64,000 nt of DNA, taken from NCBI GenBank assembly GCA_950022655.1, contig OX465587.1, positions 34,041,716 to 34,105,715 of the forward strand, written 5' to 3'. This document shows positions 40,951-51,290 of this stretch, piece by piece. Positions within the stretch are counted from its first letter, which is position 1; every line of letters starts with the position of its first letter. This DNA is from Alentia gelatinosa. Taxonomy: Eukaryota; Annelida; Polychaeta; Phyllodocida; Polynoidae. The translations under genes were made by a program, and so were the position numbers. The notes below the pieces were generated by a model. The model did not search any database and had not been told where the DNA came from. It saw only the letters and a list, made by a program, of their open reading frames with translations.

Positions 40951-41247
40951 GGAGGTCTGTTGAATAATCTAGGGAAAATTCAAAAAGTTTATTGATGATA
41001 AAGACATGAGATCCAGTTGTATCAATGGTATGAGGGATGTATGATTCATAATTAAAGGACTCAACGTTGCGATTAATTAATTAATCTTCGTCAGGAGTAA
41101 TTCTTAAAGTTCGCTCGCTAAGACAGTCTTAGCCTTCCATAAGGTTGTCCAAAAGTGTTAAATAAAGTTGATTCACCTTGTCCCTGGGTCCCCTTGGTGT
41201 ACAGAAAAGGGTCTTCGTGTACGATCCTAGATTCTGGACTACTTTTT
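40951..41247. mobile_element. MITE with GGGGCCCGTT end (decayed copy with insertion)
   Basis: Left GTCTGTTGAATAATCTAGGG; right words GCTAAGACAGTCTTAGCC, AAAAGTGTTAAATAAAGTTG, GTCCCTGGGTC and ACAGAAAAGGGTCTTCGTGT match the family order. About 115 bp of foreign sequence lies between the left end and GTTCGCTCGC. Confidence 0.6.
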
Positions 41248-41714
41248 GCATAGGGTAACACAGGGCCTCAAGGCTATATGGATATTCTGTACTGTGAAGT
41301 ACTTTCTGCACAAAGGATATCTGGGAGCTTTTAACTATGTCCAGAGATGCCAGTTTTCGGGTTATTTTGGTGGTTTTTTTTGCGAAACTGAGAGTACACG
41401 TATATAACGTTAGGAAAATTCCCAGATTTCCCCCCCAGATCTCACTGACACTCTGTATCTCCAATGTAATTGACACGTTCAAATGATTTCCTATTTATCT
41501 TTTACGTGATGCTAAAGAGAAGATAACAAAAAAATATATAAGTCATTTTCTGTACCCAGACCTTTGCTGAAAATGACTAGTAATAGTTTCAATTTCGATG
41601 GTCAGAAGGTAAGATTTTATGGAATAATTCAATGCGGAATTTACTCAAAGGATGCTCCATAGAGTCACGTGATAAACAGCGTATAATCAGAGAACGCCGC
41701 TAAAATGTTGTCTG
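41248..41714. other. Unassigned sequence
   Basis: No recognisable gene or repeat. Confidence 0.4.
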
Positions 41715-41980
41715 CTCAGTGTGCTTACTGTGCCGCATTTTGATTGGTCAGATGGTTGAGTATACCGCATTCTGATTGGTCATAACACTGTGTGTGCCGC
41801 ATTCTGATTGGTCATAACACTATGTGTGCCGCATTCTGATTGGTCATAACACTGTGTGTGCCGCATTCTGATTGGTCATAACACTGTGTGTGCCGCATTC
41901 TGATTGGTCATAACACTGTGTGTGCCGCATTCTGATTGGTCATAACACTGAGTGTGTTGCATTCTGATTGGTCTAAACAA
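41715..41980. repeat. 32-bp tandem array of CCAAT boxes
   Basis: Eight copies of a unit of about 32 bp, GCCGCATTCTGATTGGTCAT plus AACACTGTGTGT. Each contains CTGATTGGTCA, the full inverted NF-Y (CCAAT) consensus. The first unit is a variant (TTTTGATTGGTCAGATGG) and the last is diverging. Spacing is close to three turns of B-DNA. Confidence 0.85.
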
Positions 41981-42423
41981 TTTATTTTTATTTTTAAAGA
42001 TTCTTTATTGGTCTCATCACGTACAGATTTTGGGTAGATTTTAAGGATACAACACCGTAAGAGAGAACCAATAAAGAACAATTGATTTTCATGGTTTAAA
42101 CCTTCCCTGTTTGGGAATACCATTAATCAAGACTGAGTTTTTTTTATGAAATACAAACAAGATATCTATGAACACCTATGTCCTATCGGTACTGGAAATG
42201 GATTATACTTAGCTCCTGTATTGATATATAACCACTCAAAATCATAAATCCATACTACTATACACCAAGTGAATAAGATTGGATACAACAACTAAGGTAA
42301 GTTAATGCTCTCCATACGTTTCTTTTTAGTCAAAGACTTAAACTATTTTGAATCTGGAGTGTTTCTTATTAATATTGTTTGGCTGTTCCAGAGAGTGCCT
42401 CCATAGTAATGGACGGATGAAGT
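41981..42423. other. Probable 3' flank of the LINE relic
   Basis: AT-rich sequence downstream (minus strand) of the LINE fragment, probably including its 3' untranslated region. No tail or target duplication is identified. Confidence 0.35.
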
Positions 42424-43163
42424 TTATGCTTTACAGTTTGGTTTGTAGACCAGTAGTACCAGGGCATTGTAAAGGCGGGTGGATTTATTACTAAAATCTA
42501 GATAAATAGGGTTCTTGGATCTCTTAAACATAAAATTAAGAAGATGAGCACTCCTTCTATCCCGTAAATATGGAATTTTCGCAGTTGTATGTAAGGTTTG
42601 AATAGGGGTGATTAGGGGAAGTTTCAAGCATATTCTCAAACATCGGTTTTGCAAAAGCTGTAATGAAGAAGTATATTTGAGGGACTATCAGTAAAAAGAA
42701 TATCCCCATAGTCAAAATGCGGTAAAATAGCTCATGTGTATACCTTTAGGGCAGCTTGAGTCGTGAGATACGGTCTCATTTTGGAGAGCTGATACATTCT
42801 ATAACAAATAGTACGTTTCAGGTGAGAGATATGATGTCTGTAGTCCAGATTAGGGTCCAAGTATACACCCAAATATTTGTAAGAGTTAACTTTGACGATC
42901 TTAATATTATCAATAAACAATGATAGATTGACAGGTAACTTTTTGCGACTAGGTGCAAAATACATATATTTGGTTTTGTTTCCATTAATAGATAGTTTGT
43001 TCTGTACACACCAGGTATTTAGGACATCTAGATCTTCCTGGCGAGTTTCATACAATACGGATGGGTCTTTACCATGAACATAGAGAACAGTATCGTCCGC
43101 ATATAGCATGATGTCTGTATTTTTTAAAGTAGCTGATAAGTCGTTGCGATGATTGCGCTTCAT
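42424..43163 (-). pseudogene. Non-LTR retrotransposon (LINE) reverse transcriptase fragment
   Basis: Read on the minus strand, residues such as NDLSATLKNTDIMLYADDTV (catalytic YADD at 43103-43092), LSINGNKTKYMYF and YLGVYLDPNLDYRHHI are the palm and thumb motifs of LINE reverse transcriptases. A TGA at about 42734 interrupts the frame, coding resumes (AILPHFDYGDI), and after a frameshift near 42650 the C-terminal CLRICLKLP motif appears. The N-terminal half of RT and the endonuclease are missing. It is a 5'-truncated dead copy; the clade (jockey/CR1-like) is uncertain. Confidence 0.85.
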
Positions 43164-43472
43164 ATGTTTTCGTCAGAATTGAATGTTAGTGCGTTTTCTA
43201 GTTTGGCTTCGTACTTTGAATATCAACGAAAGACTACTATTTACTTTATTACAAAATGAAGTAATTGTGATATTCCAATTACACGATGTATTGACATTCA
43301 TGTTTTTGGTTTATTTATCATAAATTCCCGTTCCTGCTCCTTTCTCATTCTTGGATGTAAACCTGCCTACCCCGATGCACGTGTCACCAGTCCACGGCTA
43401 TTCTACTTGCACAACACGGCATGACTAGGACACGATCACTAGTTCTTGTGCCACTCACAACATCATCGCTGC
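43164..43472. other. Unassigned sequence
   Basis: Upstream flank of the LINE relic, with no recognisable upstream RT motifs. Confidence 0.4.
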
Positions 43473-43779
43473 TAAAGCCCGATGCCCATCTACCGATTAT
43501 GGGTTGAACGATTAGTTCGCAAATCGTATAGAAGTCGGTGAACTTGTCGCAGGCAAATTACGTAACCCTTCGCTGGACCGGTGAACATTGAGTTGAGGTG
43601 GGTGGTGGGTATTAGTCCTAAGCAAATCGGTCTACTAATCGGTGGCTCGCCCTTGCCTAGTTGTCCTACATCTACCGATTACGGCCGACTCCGTTAGGAT
43701 GCCTCGCCTGAGACAAATTACCGTCCGTTTGTCGCCGACAAAGGTACACGAATATTCCAAAATCGGTAGATTTGGCTTA
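43473..43779. mobile_element. MITE with TAAAGCCYNATGCCCATCTACC ends (copy 3)
   Basis: 307 bp, collinear with 38850-39161. The left end is complete (TAAAGCCCGATGCCCATC); the right end has a small deletion (GGTAGATTTGGCTTA). Confidence 0.85.
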
Positions 43780-45007
43780 AGTTCTTGTAAATGGACTAGC
43801 GACTTCGTCGATTCATATTTGGCTAACAATTCCTAGCCTGGCAGCCTGGCCTAGTTAGACTAGGCCAGGTAATGGGTTGCAGTTTCGTGGTGCATTATTG
43901 GTAACGCCTCCATTTTTCTGTTCCATTGTGGGATCCGCAGACCACCAGATACACTGGTTCCCGGGGTATCCACTCGGCGGAGATATATGCGGAATAGAGC
44001 CAAACCAGTAGTCCACTAGTGCCCTGGCACTAGCGACAACGGGACGTACTACAGTCTAGGTGAAGGTCGTAGGAACCCGTTACCTGTTCCGTATTTCATT
44101 AGGGCAGGGAACCAGTCCAAAAAATTCCTAACTGCCGTCATGCCCCCTAGCGGGTGAACGGGAAACCATCATTATAACGTGGTAATCATTTGATATGTTT
44201 GAGCTGATCATCAGCGATCAGAACTATTTGGATTGACACCAGCGTAAGGTTGTGGTCTCGGAGGCTGAATTCAAAGCAAGGAGATCAGAAAACTACAGTT
44301 CTAAATTATGTTTTCAGTATGGCACGAAATGAATCCTAAGAATAGAAGTATATCTGAGTAGATTGACACTAAAAAGAGTAGCAGGATTCAGTTAAGTACT
44401 GCACGAGAATCTCACTCTCGTGGCCCTTCAGTCTCCAACCCTAGATCGGGTTCACTCTGTCTCTATGTGTGGGAGACACTACAAGCGGATTCTACCAGAA
44501 TCATAGTTTTTTTTTAGATATACATGTAGTAGGTAAATACCACCTTAAGAGAGATATAGAAATTGAACCTTTGATTTAGGTTTTGGTCAGATTGCAAAAT
44601 AGAATTGCAATGACAAAGATGCATGTTTGGTGAAAATATAAGGGTGGGAAATGACAAGTCCATGTCAATGGTAGAGTCCACATTATAAAAGTCCTACAGA
44701 TGAAGGTCCCGGGTTCAGTAGTACTGTAACGACTCACACGGTGGCGCCACTCCTGAATCCACACCTCTGATTGGTCGACCCCCACATCCGGGCATTTAGG
44801 CATGTTGTCACGTGACAATAATCAGGTCCACATTGTCCTGCTCGCTGGTTCCCGTCGGATGTTATCGATTCTGGCCTCAGGCCCACCAGATACCAGCAGC
44901 TGCTGGTTCTTGTCTTGTGTGCTCTCAGTGTTATAATCAACCCCGACACCAGCGGTAACCCCTTTTCACCCCCCTCCCCCCGCCCCACCTACTTACACCA
45001 GCGTTTA
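43780..45007. other. Unassigned sequence
   Basis: CTGGCCTAGTTAGACTAGGC at about 43847-43870 is a short hairpin. ATGCCCCCTAGCGGGTG is near 44140. Otherwise no gene, RNA or repeat is supported. Confidence 0.4.
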
Positions 45008-45084
45008 TTATAGAGGAAACCTATGAAACCTACGAGTTTTCAACGTTAAGTTTATGGAGAAAAAATACCATGGGTGAGATAAAA
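45008..45084 (-). repeat. Hairpin-repeat fragment (copy 10)
   Basis: TTATAGAGGAAACCTATGAA joins directly to GTTTTCAACGTTAAGTTTAT and TACCATGGGTGAGATAAA, the outer end of part B fused to one end of part A. An internal deletion has removed both bodies. Confidence 0.6.
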
Positions 45085-45151
45085 ACTGCTATCCCACCTA
45101 CTGCAACCACCTCCATTGCAATTCCATTACCAGCACCTAGCTCCATAGGTT

Positions 45152-45595
45152 TGGATAGCTAGCTCAGTAGTTATAACACCGGACTAGTAACCCAAAGGTT
45201 GTGATTTCGCGTCTCCTTCATCCCCAGCAGTGGTAGACTTATTTCTGTATCAAAGGCCAGTCCTTCTCGTACCATGTTTTTGTGGTGTGGTGTACAGCCA
45301 CCTTTCTCCTTCATCACCAGCCGTGGTAGACTTACTACTTTGTCAAAGGCCAGTCCTTTTCAGACCTCGTCTATATACTTTGTCTCGTTCGTCCCTAGCA
45401 GTGTTAGACATATTGGTCTATTAAAGCCCAATCTTTCTCTTACCATTTCTATGTGGTGTAGGCGTGAGATCTCTTCCTAAATTCATTCTTAAGATTCGAT
45501 CACCATCCCTGTGGTGTAAAACCAGTAAGAAAAAGCTAAAGGTAGTCTGCAAAGGACCTGTAATGGTTGGTTTGACCTAAAATAAAAAAAACAAA
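45152..45595 (+). mobile_element. tRNA-derived SINE with duplicated body segment
   Basis: The head TAGCTAGCTCAGTAGTTATA has a recognisable A box; the B box is eroded. The CCCAGCAGTGGTAGACTTA segment is repeated about three times. It ends GTAATGGTTGGTTTGACC, where the GACGTTAAA tail is mutated. Confidence 0.75.
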
Positions 45596-46184
45596 AGACA
45601 ATGTAAAACCAGATAACACGTGAAATATATATTCACATAAGGCTCATTAGCAAAGAGTAAAGGACAAAATATATATGGATAAGTTGGTTTACACAAGGGT
45701 AGAATATGATTTTAGGCTATTGAGTGAATGACGGTAAACATGCAGATATAATGAAGATCTTTATCTGGACATTACGTACAACATGGGAGCTTTTAGAGGC
45801 TAGCAACACGTGCTTCTCTCTCACTCTTCGATATTTCTCATCAGTGGCCCCAGCCCCCCTCAACCCCAGGTCCCTACCACACATTTGTAAGTATTACGCC
45901 TAATCCCCATCCTCTAGGCCTCACTTAGGCCCTGAGCCGCCTGATAGCAGCCTACCTCTCCCCGGCCCTTCACTTTACTCGGCCTGCACTGAAAAGCTAT
46001 CGACCTCTCACTATATATAGTCAGATCGATGGTGCGGGGTGGCCTCAGATTGGTGTTTATGTTTTTAAGCGGCGAGTGGCGGGGCTCGCTTTCAGACTGG
46101 AGTGTTGTGACTGGAGGCGTCGTTCACGGGGTGTGTCAGGACACTGGAGGACTCACCCTCCTGTATGTACATAGAACAATGAAC
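45596..46184. other. Unassigned sequence
   Basis: No gene or repeat is supported. A 60-codon frame at 46029-46211 has no features. Confidence 0.4.
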
Positions 46185-46241
46185 GATGGTTTTGTGGACA
46201 GGCGGCCGTGAACCACGAGTGGTTGACGCGTAGTAATACGT
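46185..46241 (+). repeat. Hairpin-repeat part B, one arm only (copy 11)
   Basis: GATGGTTTTGTGGACAGGCG, GCCGTGAACCACGAG and GGTTGACGCGTAGTAATACG match one arm of 4338-4462 at high identity. No second arm or part A is nearby. Confidence 0.65.
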
Positions 46242-46489
46242 GCACCCCTCTCATAAGATCTCACACTCTCTAAGTGGTATTCTGCACGAGGTTCTCACTA
46301 TGCTCTATGGGAGAATAATAACAGTATTCCCACTAGGTGGCATCTTTGAGATTATACGAATCTTTGGGTTGCATTGATGTATGTCTTTAGCACAGGAGGC
46401 AGGCTAGTGGATTCTCAAGGCTCTAAGCCTAGTTCGTTAAGATTCTTCTCCCATAGAGCGTAGTGTGAGTACAGAATATGACTTAGAGA
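46242..46489. other. Near-palindromic stretch around a 200-bp core
   Basis: TATGCTCTATGGGAGAATAA at about 46295 and TCTCCCATAGAGCGTAGTG at about 46447 are inverted copies. CTCTAAGTGGTATTCTG and CAGAATATGACTTAGAG extend the pairing, which suggests another foldback element. Confidence 0.4.
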
Positions 46490-46585
46490 GTCATATTCAC
46501 TCGGCCGTCACCTCATTCATATCACTCCGCATCAAACTCGTGGAGAACGACGACTTTGACCAAAACTTGTTGATTTCTTCTTTCG
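46490..46585 (+). repeat. Hairpin-repeat part B, apex and right arm (copy 12)
   Basis: CATATTCACTCGGCCGTCAC through ATCAAACTCGTGGAGAACGA to CAAAACTTGTTGATTTCTTC matches the apex and right arm of 22411-22557. The foldback at 46242-46489 lies immediately to the left, where the left arm would be expected. Confidence 0.65.
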
Positions 46586-47170
46586 TTCATCATGCACGCA
46601 TGCCCGCTGGTAACGTCCGGTACGGTACATTAATACGTTAGGCGTGTATATACATCATACATGCTGCCCGCTCAGATCCTTGGGTTACACGAAGGATTAC
46701 GCCAAGGCCTTGGGGACCAGTCACACCCCTATAACTGTATCCTCTGTGATCAACCAATAACCCCAGCCCGCCCGCCCTCCAGGCTAGACCTTTACGCTTC
46801 ACGCTGTGTTTTTTTCCCTCTTTTCGGTGTGGCCTGTTGCCTTGATGTACACCTCTCTATGATCATACCATAAACTCGGGTCAAATCTCTGCACCCCCCT
46901 CCCCCCCGGTGCCCCACCCAAAACTCATTAATACACTCTCCCAGCACATTCTGTCCATCACGTGACATCACGTGGGGTAGCGGGACGATCACGTGGTCAA
47001 TAATTCACACCTCTGCCGCCAGGAGGCTCTGGCGATTCAGTGGCGCTGGGAGCGCCCCCTGGGGAGGTGGTGTGACAACTTTGTGAATATTTCACCGTTG
47101 TGAGACCTAATACGGTCTATTAGCCGCCACTCGGTGGAGTGTGGTGGAGGAGGCGAAATAAGCATCGTCA
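46586..47170. other. Unassigned sequence
   Basis: A GC-moderate stretch near 46940-47060 contains CACGTGACATCACGTGG. No exon is recognised. Confidence 0.35.
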
Positions 47171-47450
47171 GAGAGAATATAGTCCCGGAACTACTTCTTC
47201 TGATTAGGTTTAGGGGATTTATTCGGTAAAATAAATGAAAAACTCATCAAATAAAATGTAGTCCTGGAATTATTTCTTCTGATCAGTTTTAGGGGATTTA
47301 AATTTGGTAAAATAGATGGAAATCTCGTCATACAAAATATAGTCCTGGAACTGTTTCTTCTAATCAGTTTTAGGGGCTTTATTTGGTGAATGGAAATCTC
47401 GTTATAGAAAGTCCTGGAACTATTTCTTCAGATCAGTTTTACTGAACTCT
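47171..47450. repeat. About 78-bp repeat, four units
   Basis: Units contain TAGTCCTGGAACTATTTCTT, CTGATCAGTTTTAGGGGATT and TAAAATAGATGGAAATCTCG. Moderate divergence. Confidence 0.75.
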
Positions 47451-47572
47451 GTCAACTGCCTGAAAACACCTGGGCATTGGCGAGATCTTGATCATGTTTG
47501 AAAAGCAAACTTTTTCATGAAATAAAGATCACTGATTTGCCATTATACCTCTGTTAGTCCTTTCCCTTTCTA

Positions 47573-47831
47573 TTATCCTACCCCTAATAAATGTGTAGGG
47601 GTGGGATTTCTATCTACATTCATCTCATAGATTCGATCAAACCCAAAGTAAGTCTAATTGAACAAATTGGACGTTAAACTACCAAAACAAACAAACAAAC
47701 AAACAAACCCCTAATAAAAAGCTCCATAGGCTTAACATGGGATTTCTTTATGTCACAGGTGTGACATAAAGTGTTGTTTATGTCACTACTTTCTAATGCT
47801 GAAAAAAATGTGGAAACGGGGTAGGATAAAA
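47573..47831 (+). repeat. Hairpin-repeat part A, TTATCC subfamily, split by a SINE (copy 13)
   Basis: Begins TTATCCTACCCCTAATAAA, is interrupted at 47592-47706, and resumes ACCCCTAATAAAAAGCTCC, then ATAGGCTTAACATGGG, to GGGGTAGGATAAAA. Removing the insertion restores a normal part A of about 145 bp. Confidence 0.75.
47592..47706 (+). mobile_element. 5'-truncated SINE inserted into part A
   Basis: TGTGTAGGGGTGGGATTTCT, CATAGATTCGATCAAACCC, TTGGACGTTAAACTACC and CAAA repeats: the 3' third of the SINE family. Flanked by identical ACCCCTAATAAA at 47580-47591 and 47707-47718, a 12-bp target-site duplication. Confidence 0.85.
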
Positions 47832-47840
47832 TCTAGATGC

Positions 47841-47970
47841 CACTCGTTCGAGTTTGAGTTTATTTATGTTACTCATTTTGTTGGCTTCGTAATGGCACTC
47901 GTCTCCGACTCGTGGAATTACGGAGCCAACAAAATGTGTTACATAAATAAACTCAAACTCAAACTCGTGA
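47841..47970 (+). repeat. Hairpin-repeat part B (copy 13)
   Basis: Near-perfect arms of about 50 bp. CACTCGTTCGAGTTTGAGTT, TATTTATGTTACTCATTTTG and TTGGCTTCGTAAT (to 47893) pair with 47918-47970. The apex is GGCACTCGTCTCCGACTCGTG. The arm sequence is unlike any other copy in the window although part A is of the TTTATCC type. Confidence 0.8.
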
Positions 47971-48479
47971 CGTCTCTTCATAGTACTGCACCTGTCAGGG
48001 AACTAGCTACCACAGACAAGCGATTCATAGGCTACATCCCCATACACTTTCAATGGGGACTTCGTAATAGATGAATGATTGAATATGGTGTAAAAGCTGT
48101 TGTATTCACATTCATGTCAAATTGCCTAGATGAGCGATTGCAAGATATCGAATGAAATGAAGACAACTTAAAAAAATGATTAAATCAAATAATCTCTCAT
48201 GGAAAACATTCGTCAACCCAACCACACTCGGATTAGATAATCAGAGATCCACACAAGGTTAGTTTTCAGCCGATTCCTGCACACACTCCAGGGGAAAGCA
48301 GACCGGACCTTATTCTCTGGTTCCTACTCGCCTCGAGGCACTATTTCGTGCCCTAGGATACACGGGAGATACTCTGGTTATTCTCTGGTGTCTTTCTCGT
48401 CTGTTAATTGCACATCGCGTTTTTTCTGCCTCCACCCCCACTCCGCCCTCCTCGGGGCCCCGGGGGTGTGATCCCCCAC
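47971..48479. other. Unassigned sequence
   Basis: CACTTTCAATGGGGACTTCG at about 48045-48065 recalls part-A words. Otherwise no gene or repeat. Confidence 0.4.
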
Positions 48480-48740
48480 CCCCTGACGGCCGCGCAGAGG
48501 GCGCCACCGCCTATCGGTCACAGCGCCACGTGACGGCCGACCCCGGCTGACCCCGCCTGACCCCGGAAGTAATATCCCGCCAAATGAAGGCCTGCGCAGA
48601 GGGCACCAGTCTCGTTCTCAACTCACTCCCGCCTAATGCGATGTGAGGAAGCCAAAGGGGCAGAAATCAGTTCGCGGTCTGGCCACTAGGGTGAGATCTC
48701 GTCTGTTTGGGGCGGTCACGTGATCGCTGCGGTGATTAAC
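48480..48740. promoter_or_regulatory. CpG-island promoter-like region with USF, ETS and E2F sites
   Basis: CACGTGAC at 48537-48544, CCGGAAGT at 48563-48570, TCCCGCCAAA (E2F) at 48575-48584 and GCCTGCGCAGAG (NRF1-like) follow within about 70 bp. CpG density is high. Strong motif clustering, but no exon was identified on either side. Confidence 0.5.
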
Positions 48741-48869
48741 GCGGTGTGATGAGGTTTTGTGTCGCTATCAGAGACCGAAAACTACCCTCAGCTTCTCTCT
48801 GTATCCTCACTGAAGTCGGTGATACCATTATCTAGAATGCTTGACTGAGTAAGGGACACGGGATTTAGG

Positions 48870-49050
48870 GACGCTGTACTTTGGGATTGTGTACACAGGG
48901 CTGTACTTCAGGACTCTGTACTTAAGGGATTTGTACTTTGCTGCACTGTACTTAAGGACGCTGTACTTAGAGTACTGAAGTACTGCTATACTCAGGGACT
49001 GTGTACTTAGAGACGCTGTGCTTAGGGACTGTACTAACGGGTACTGCACT
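48870..49050. repeat. Degenerate minisatellite, GGACTGTGTACTTAG units
   Basis: Units of 15-30 bp such as GGGACTGTGTACTTAGAGAC and GCTGTACTTAAGGAC. Period irregular. Confidence 0.7.
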
Positions 49051-49064
49051 TTGGGACGTATACC

Positions 49065-49235
49065 TCCAGCAGAAGTAGATTTACTGCTATATAAAAGGCC
49101 AGTCATTCTCATACCATTTGGTGTAGGAAGTAGAAAACCTCTCACCTGGTAAATGTATAGATGTCAAACTTCTACCAAAATTCATCTCATTCATTCATCA
49201 CCAGCCAATCAAAATAAGTCTAATAAAACATACTG
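49065..49235 (+). mobile_element. tRNA-derived SINE, 5'-truncated
   Basis: CCAGCAGAAGTAGATTTACT, TATATAAAAGGCCAGTC, CTCACCTGGTAAATGTATAG and AAAATAAGTCTAATAAAACA match the SINE body. The tail is lost. Confidence 0.7.
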
Positions 49236-49365
49236 TACCACCCTGACAAGTGAACGTGTCACTGGCCCCCCACCACCCTGACAAGTAGTTAAAATCTCAC
49301 TGGTCCCCCACCAACCTGACACGAAGTCAACATCTTACTGGTCCCCCACCACCCTCACAGAAGTT
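49236..49365. repeat. About 47-bp repeat, three units
   Basis: CACCACCCTGACAAGT followed by TCACTGGTCCCCCACC, three times. Confidence 0.7.
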
Positions 49366-50169
49366 TGTGCGTTAGCAGCTCCGACCTTTTTAGACGACTA
49401 CTATTAGCCAGACTATTAACGATAGAATTCAATTTCTGCCTTTCTTTATCAAACCTATCCACTTGTCGTCGACAACAAATGAGTTGTCAACTGCATTATG
49501 CTTTTTGCAGCCATAACTCCTGAACTTTGGAGTCGTACTTGATTCGTTGTGTGACCTTTGAGGGTGAATTAGTCATCAGATTGTTAATGGTTTAACGCAG
49601 GCTTTTATTATGCAATCTAATCATCCGCAATCTAACTCAACTTTGCCGAACAATATCTTTATGATCATCACATACTTTAAATATCATAAAAGAATAGTGT
49701 TCATTATTTCTATCACAAACCAACAACTTTTGACATTACATTTAAGCTTCCCCTTAAATTGCACTGACTTTTCTTATACGTTAATATGAATATAACACGA
49801 TGTATCGTGTCTTGGCGTAGTACTTTATTAGGTGTGCTTAGAATATAGCCTGCTTTAATTGAGGTACTTTAAACTAACATGAATAATATCCATAACAGAT
49901 TCTCAATCCAACAGACAGCACCCTATTTTAAGAAAGTTGAGATAAATATAGTTTTTTGGGGTAAAATGTGTACAACTTGTATTGGTTATGGCGTATTCTT
50001 CGTCACACCAGTCGAACACTGGTCACTACCCACGTAAATCTTCTCTAACCAAGCACAACCTTTGAGTACCTACCACATAAATATGATGGCCAAAACAGCC
50101 ATTTATTCCCCAGTTGTCTTTTAGACCCTCACAATACTCATGACCAAACATAACCCTCGCTGGCCCGGT
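49366..50169. other. Unassigned AT-rich sequence
   Basis: No recognisable gene or repeat. Confidence 0.4.
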
Positions 50170-50720
50170 TACTGGAAAACCCGACCCGAAACGAACTCGA
50201 CCCATAACTGTCAGGAGAACTCGACCCATTATGGAAATATCAATTAGAGAACTCGACCCGTTTCAGATACATATGAATAAGACATTTTCATATAGAAGGA
50301 AAGGTCTGACTAGTTAGAATTTAGACAAATAAGCCAGAGGATATAGAAAATAAGTCCTGTTGTGTTTAGATGTAGGGTTAAGGTTAGGAATAGGGGGGAA
50401 GGATTTTTGTTTTGTTTTCTTCCCCAGAGAAGACCAAATTTGAAGCCAAGTTAACATACCTACTACTTAATTTAGTATCTATCCACAGTTGTAATGACAT
50501 TTGAGTTTGGAAGATTTAAAACGGGTCGAGTTCGTTAAGGGACGAGTTCTCTTAAAATCGATCGAGTTTGTTAAGGGTCGAATTGTCCCTAGGTCAAGTT
50601 CGTTATGGGTGGAGATTTTCACCGGTCGAGTTCGTTACGGGTCGAGTTCTTAAAACGGGTCATATTCGTTAGGGATCGAGTTTTCCAACGGTCGAGTTCG
50701 TTACAGGTCGAGTTTTCCAT
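50170..50720. mobile_element. Non-autonomous element with GGGTCGAGTTCG ends (copy 2)
   Basis: Left TTACTGGAAAACCCGACCCG and AAACGAACTCGACCC; right end a run of GGTCGAGTTCGTTACGGGTC units closing with GGTCGAGTTTTCCA. Collinear with 7668-8153. The right sub-terminal repeats are expanded here to about eight units. Confidence 0.75.
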
Positions 50721-51290
50721 TATTCACCGGCCCAGGTCTACTTCTCTTGATTTGGACCGGGGTCTAACCTTTCCCTGACCCCAACCTTTTCACCCCGTCA
50801 TAATCCTCTGCGTCTCCCCACAACCTTTGACGACCTTTAAGAACCACTTCAGCCTTTCATGTCCAAACCAAACCACTTACCATACCATCCACCCTCTCCC
50901 GCCACAACACAGTTGTCATGGGCGGCAGCGTGACATTAATTTTACCACCAGGACACCGTGTTGCAGCTTGTGCTGGCAGGTTATGAGCAGACGACAAAAA
51001 CGGCGATTAACTAATAACGTGACGATCTTCATACATGATGGCGTCTGCTGTGAGAGGCGCGCTATCTGATGGGACCACACGCCGAGTCCGTATCAAGGCC
51101 GCCTGGTTTTTACTCTGATGAATATTGTAAGTAGACGAGATGATGGAGGAGAGTACGACGTCTTGTGAGGAGACGGTCCCGAGGCCGTGTGAGTTATGAG
51201 TCACTCGTCCGTGCAGAGTTCCTACAACAATGCCAGAATTGCTGCTCACACACAAAGCCATCACTGCACGAAGCTAACCACTTTATATAT
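50721..51290. other. Unassigned sequence, partly CpG-rich
   Basis: 50930-51260 has moderate CpG density and GGCGTCTGCTGTGAGAGGCG. The words GAGGAGACGGTCC and GAGTTATGAGTCACT recur, diverged, at about 52790-52860. No exon is recognised. Confidence 0.35.
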
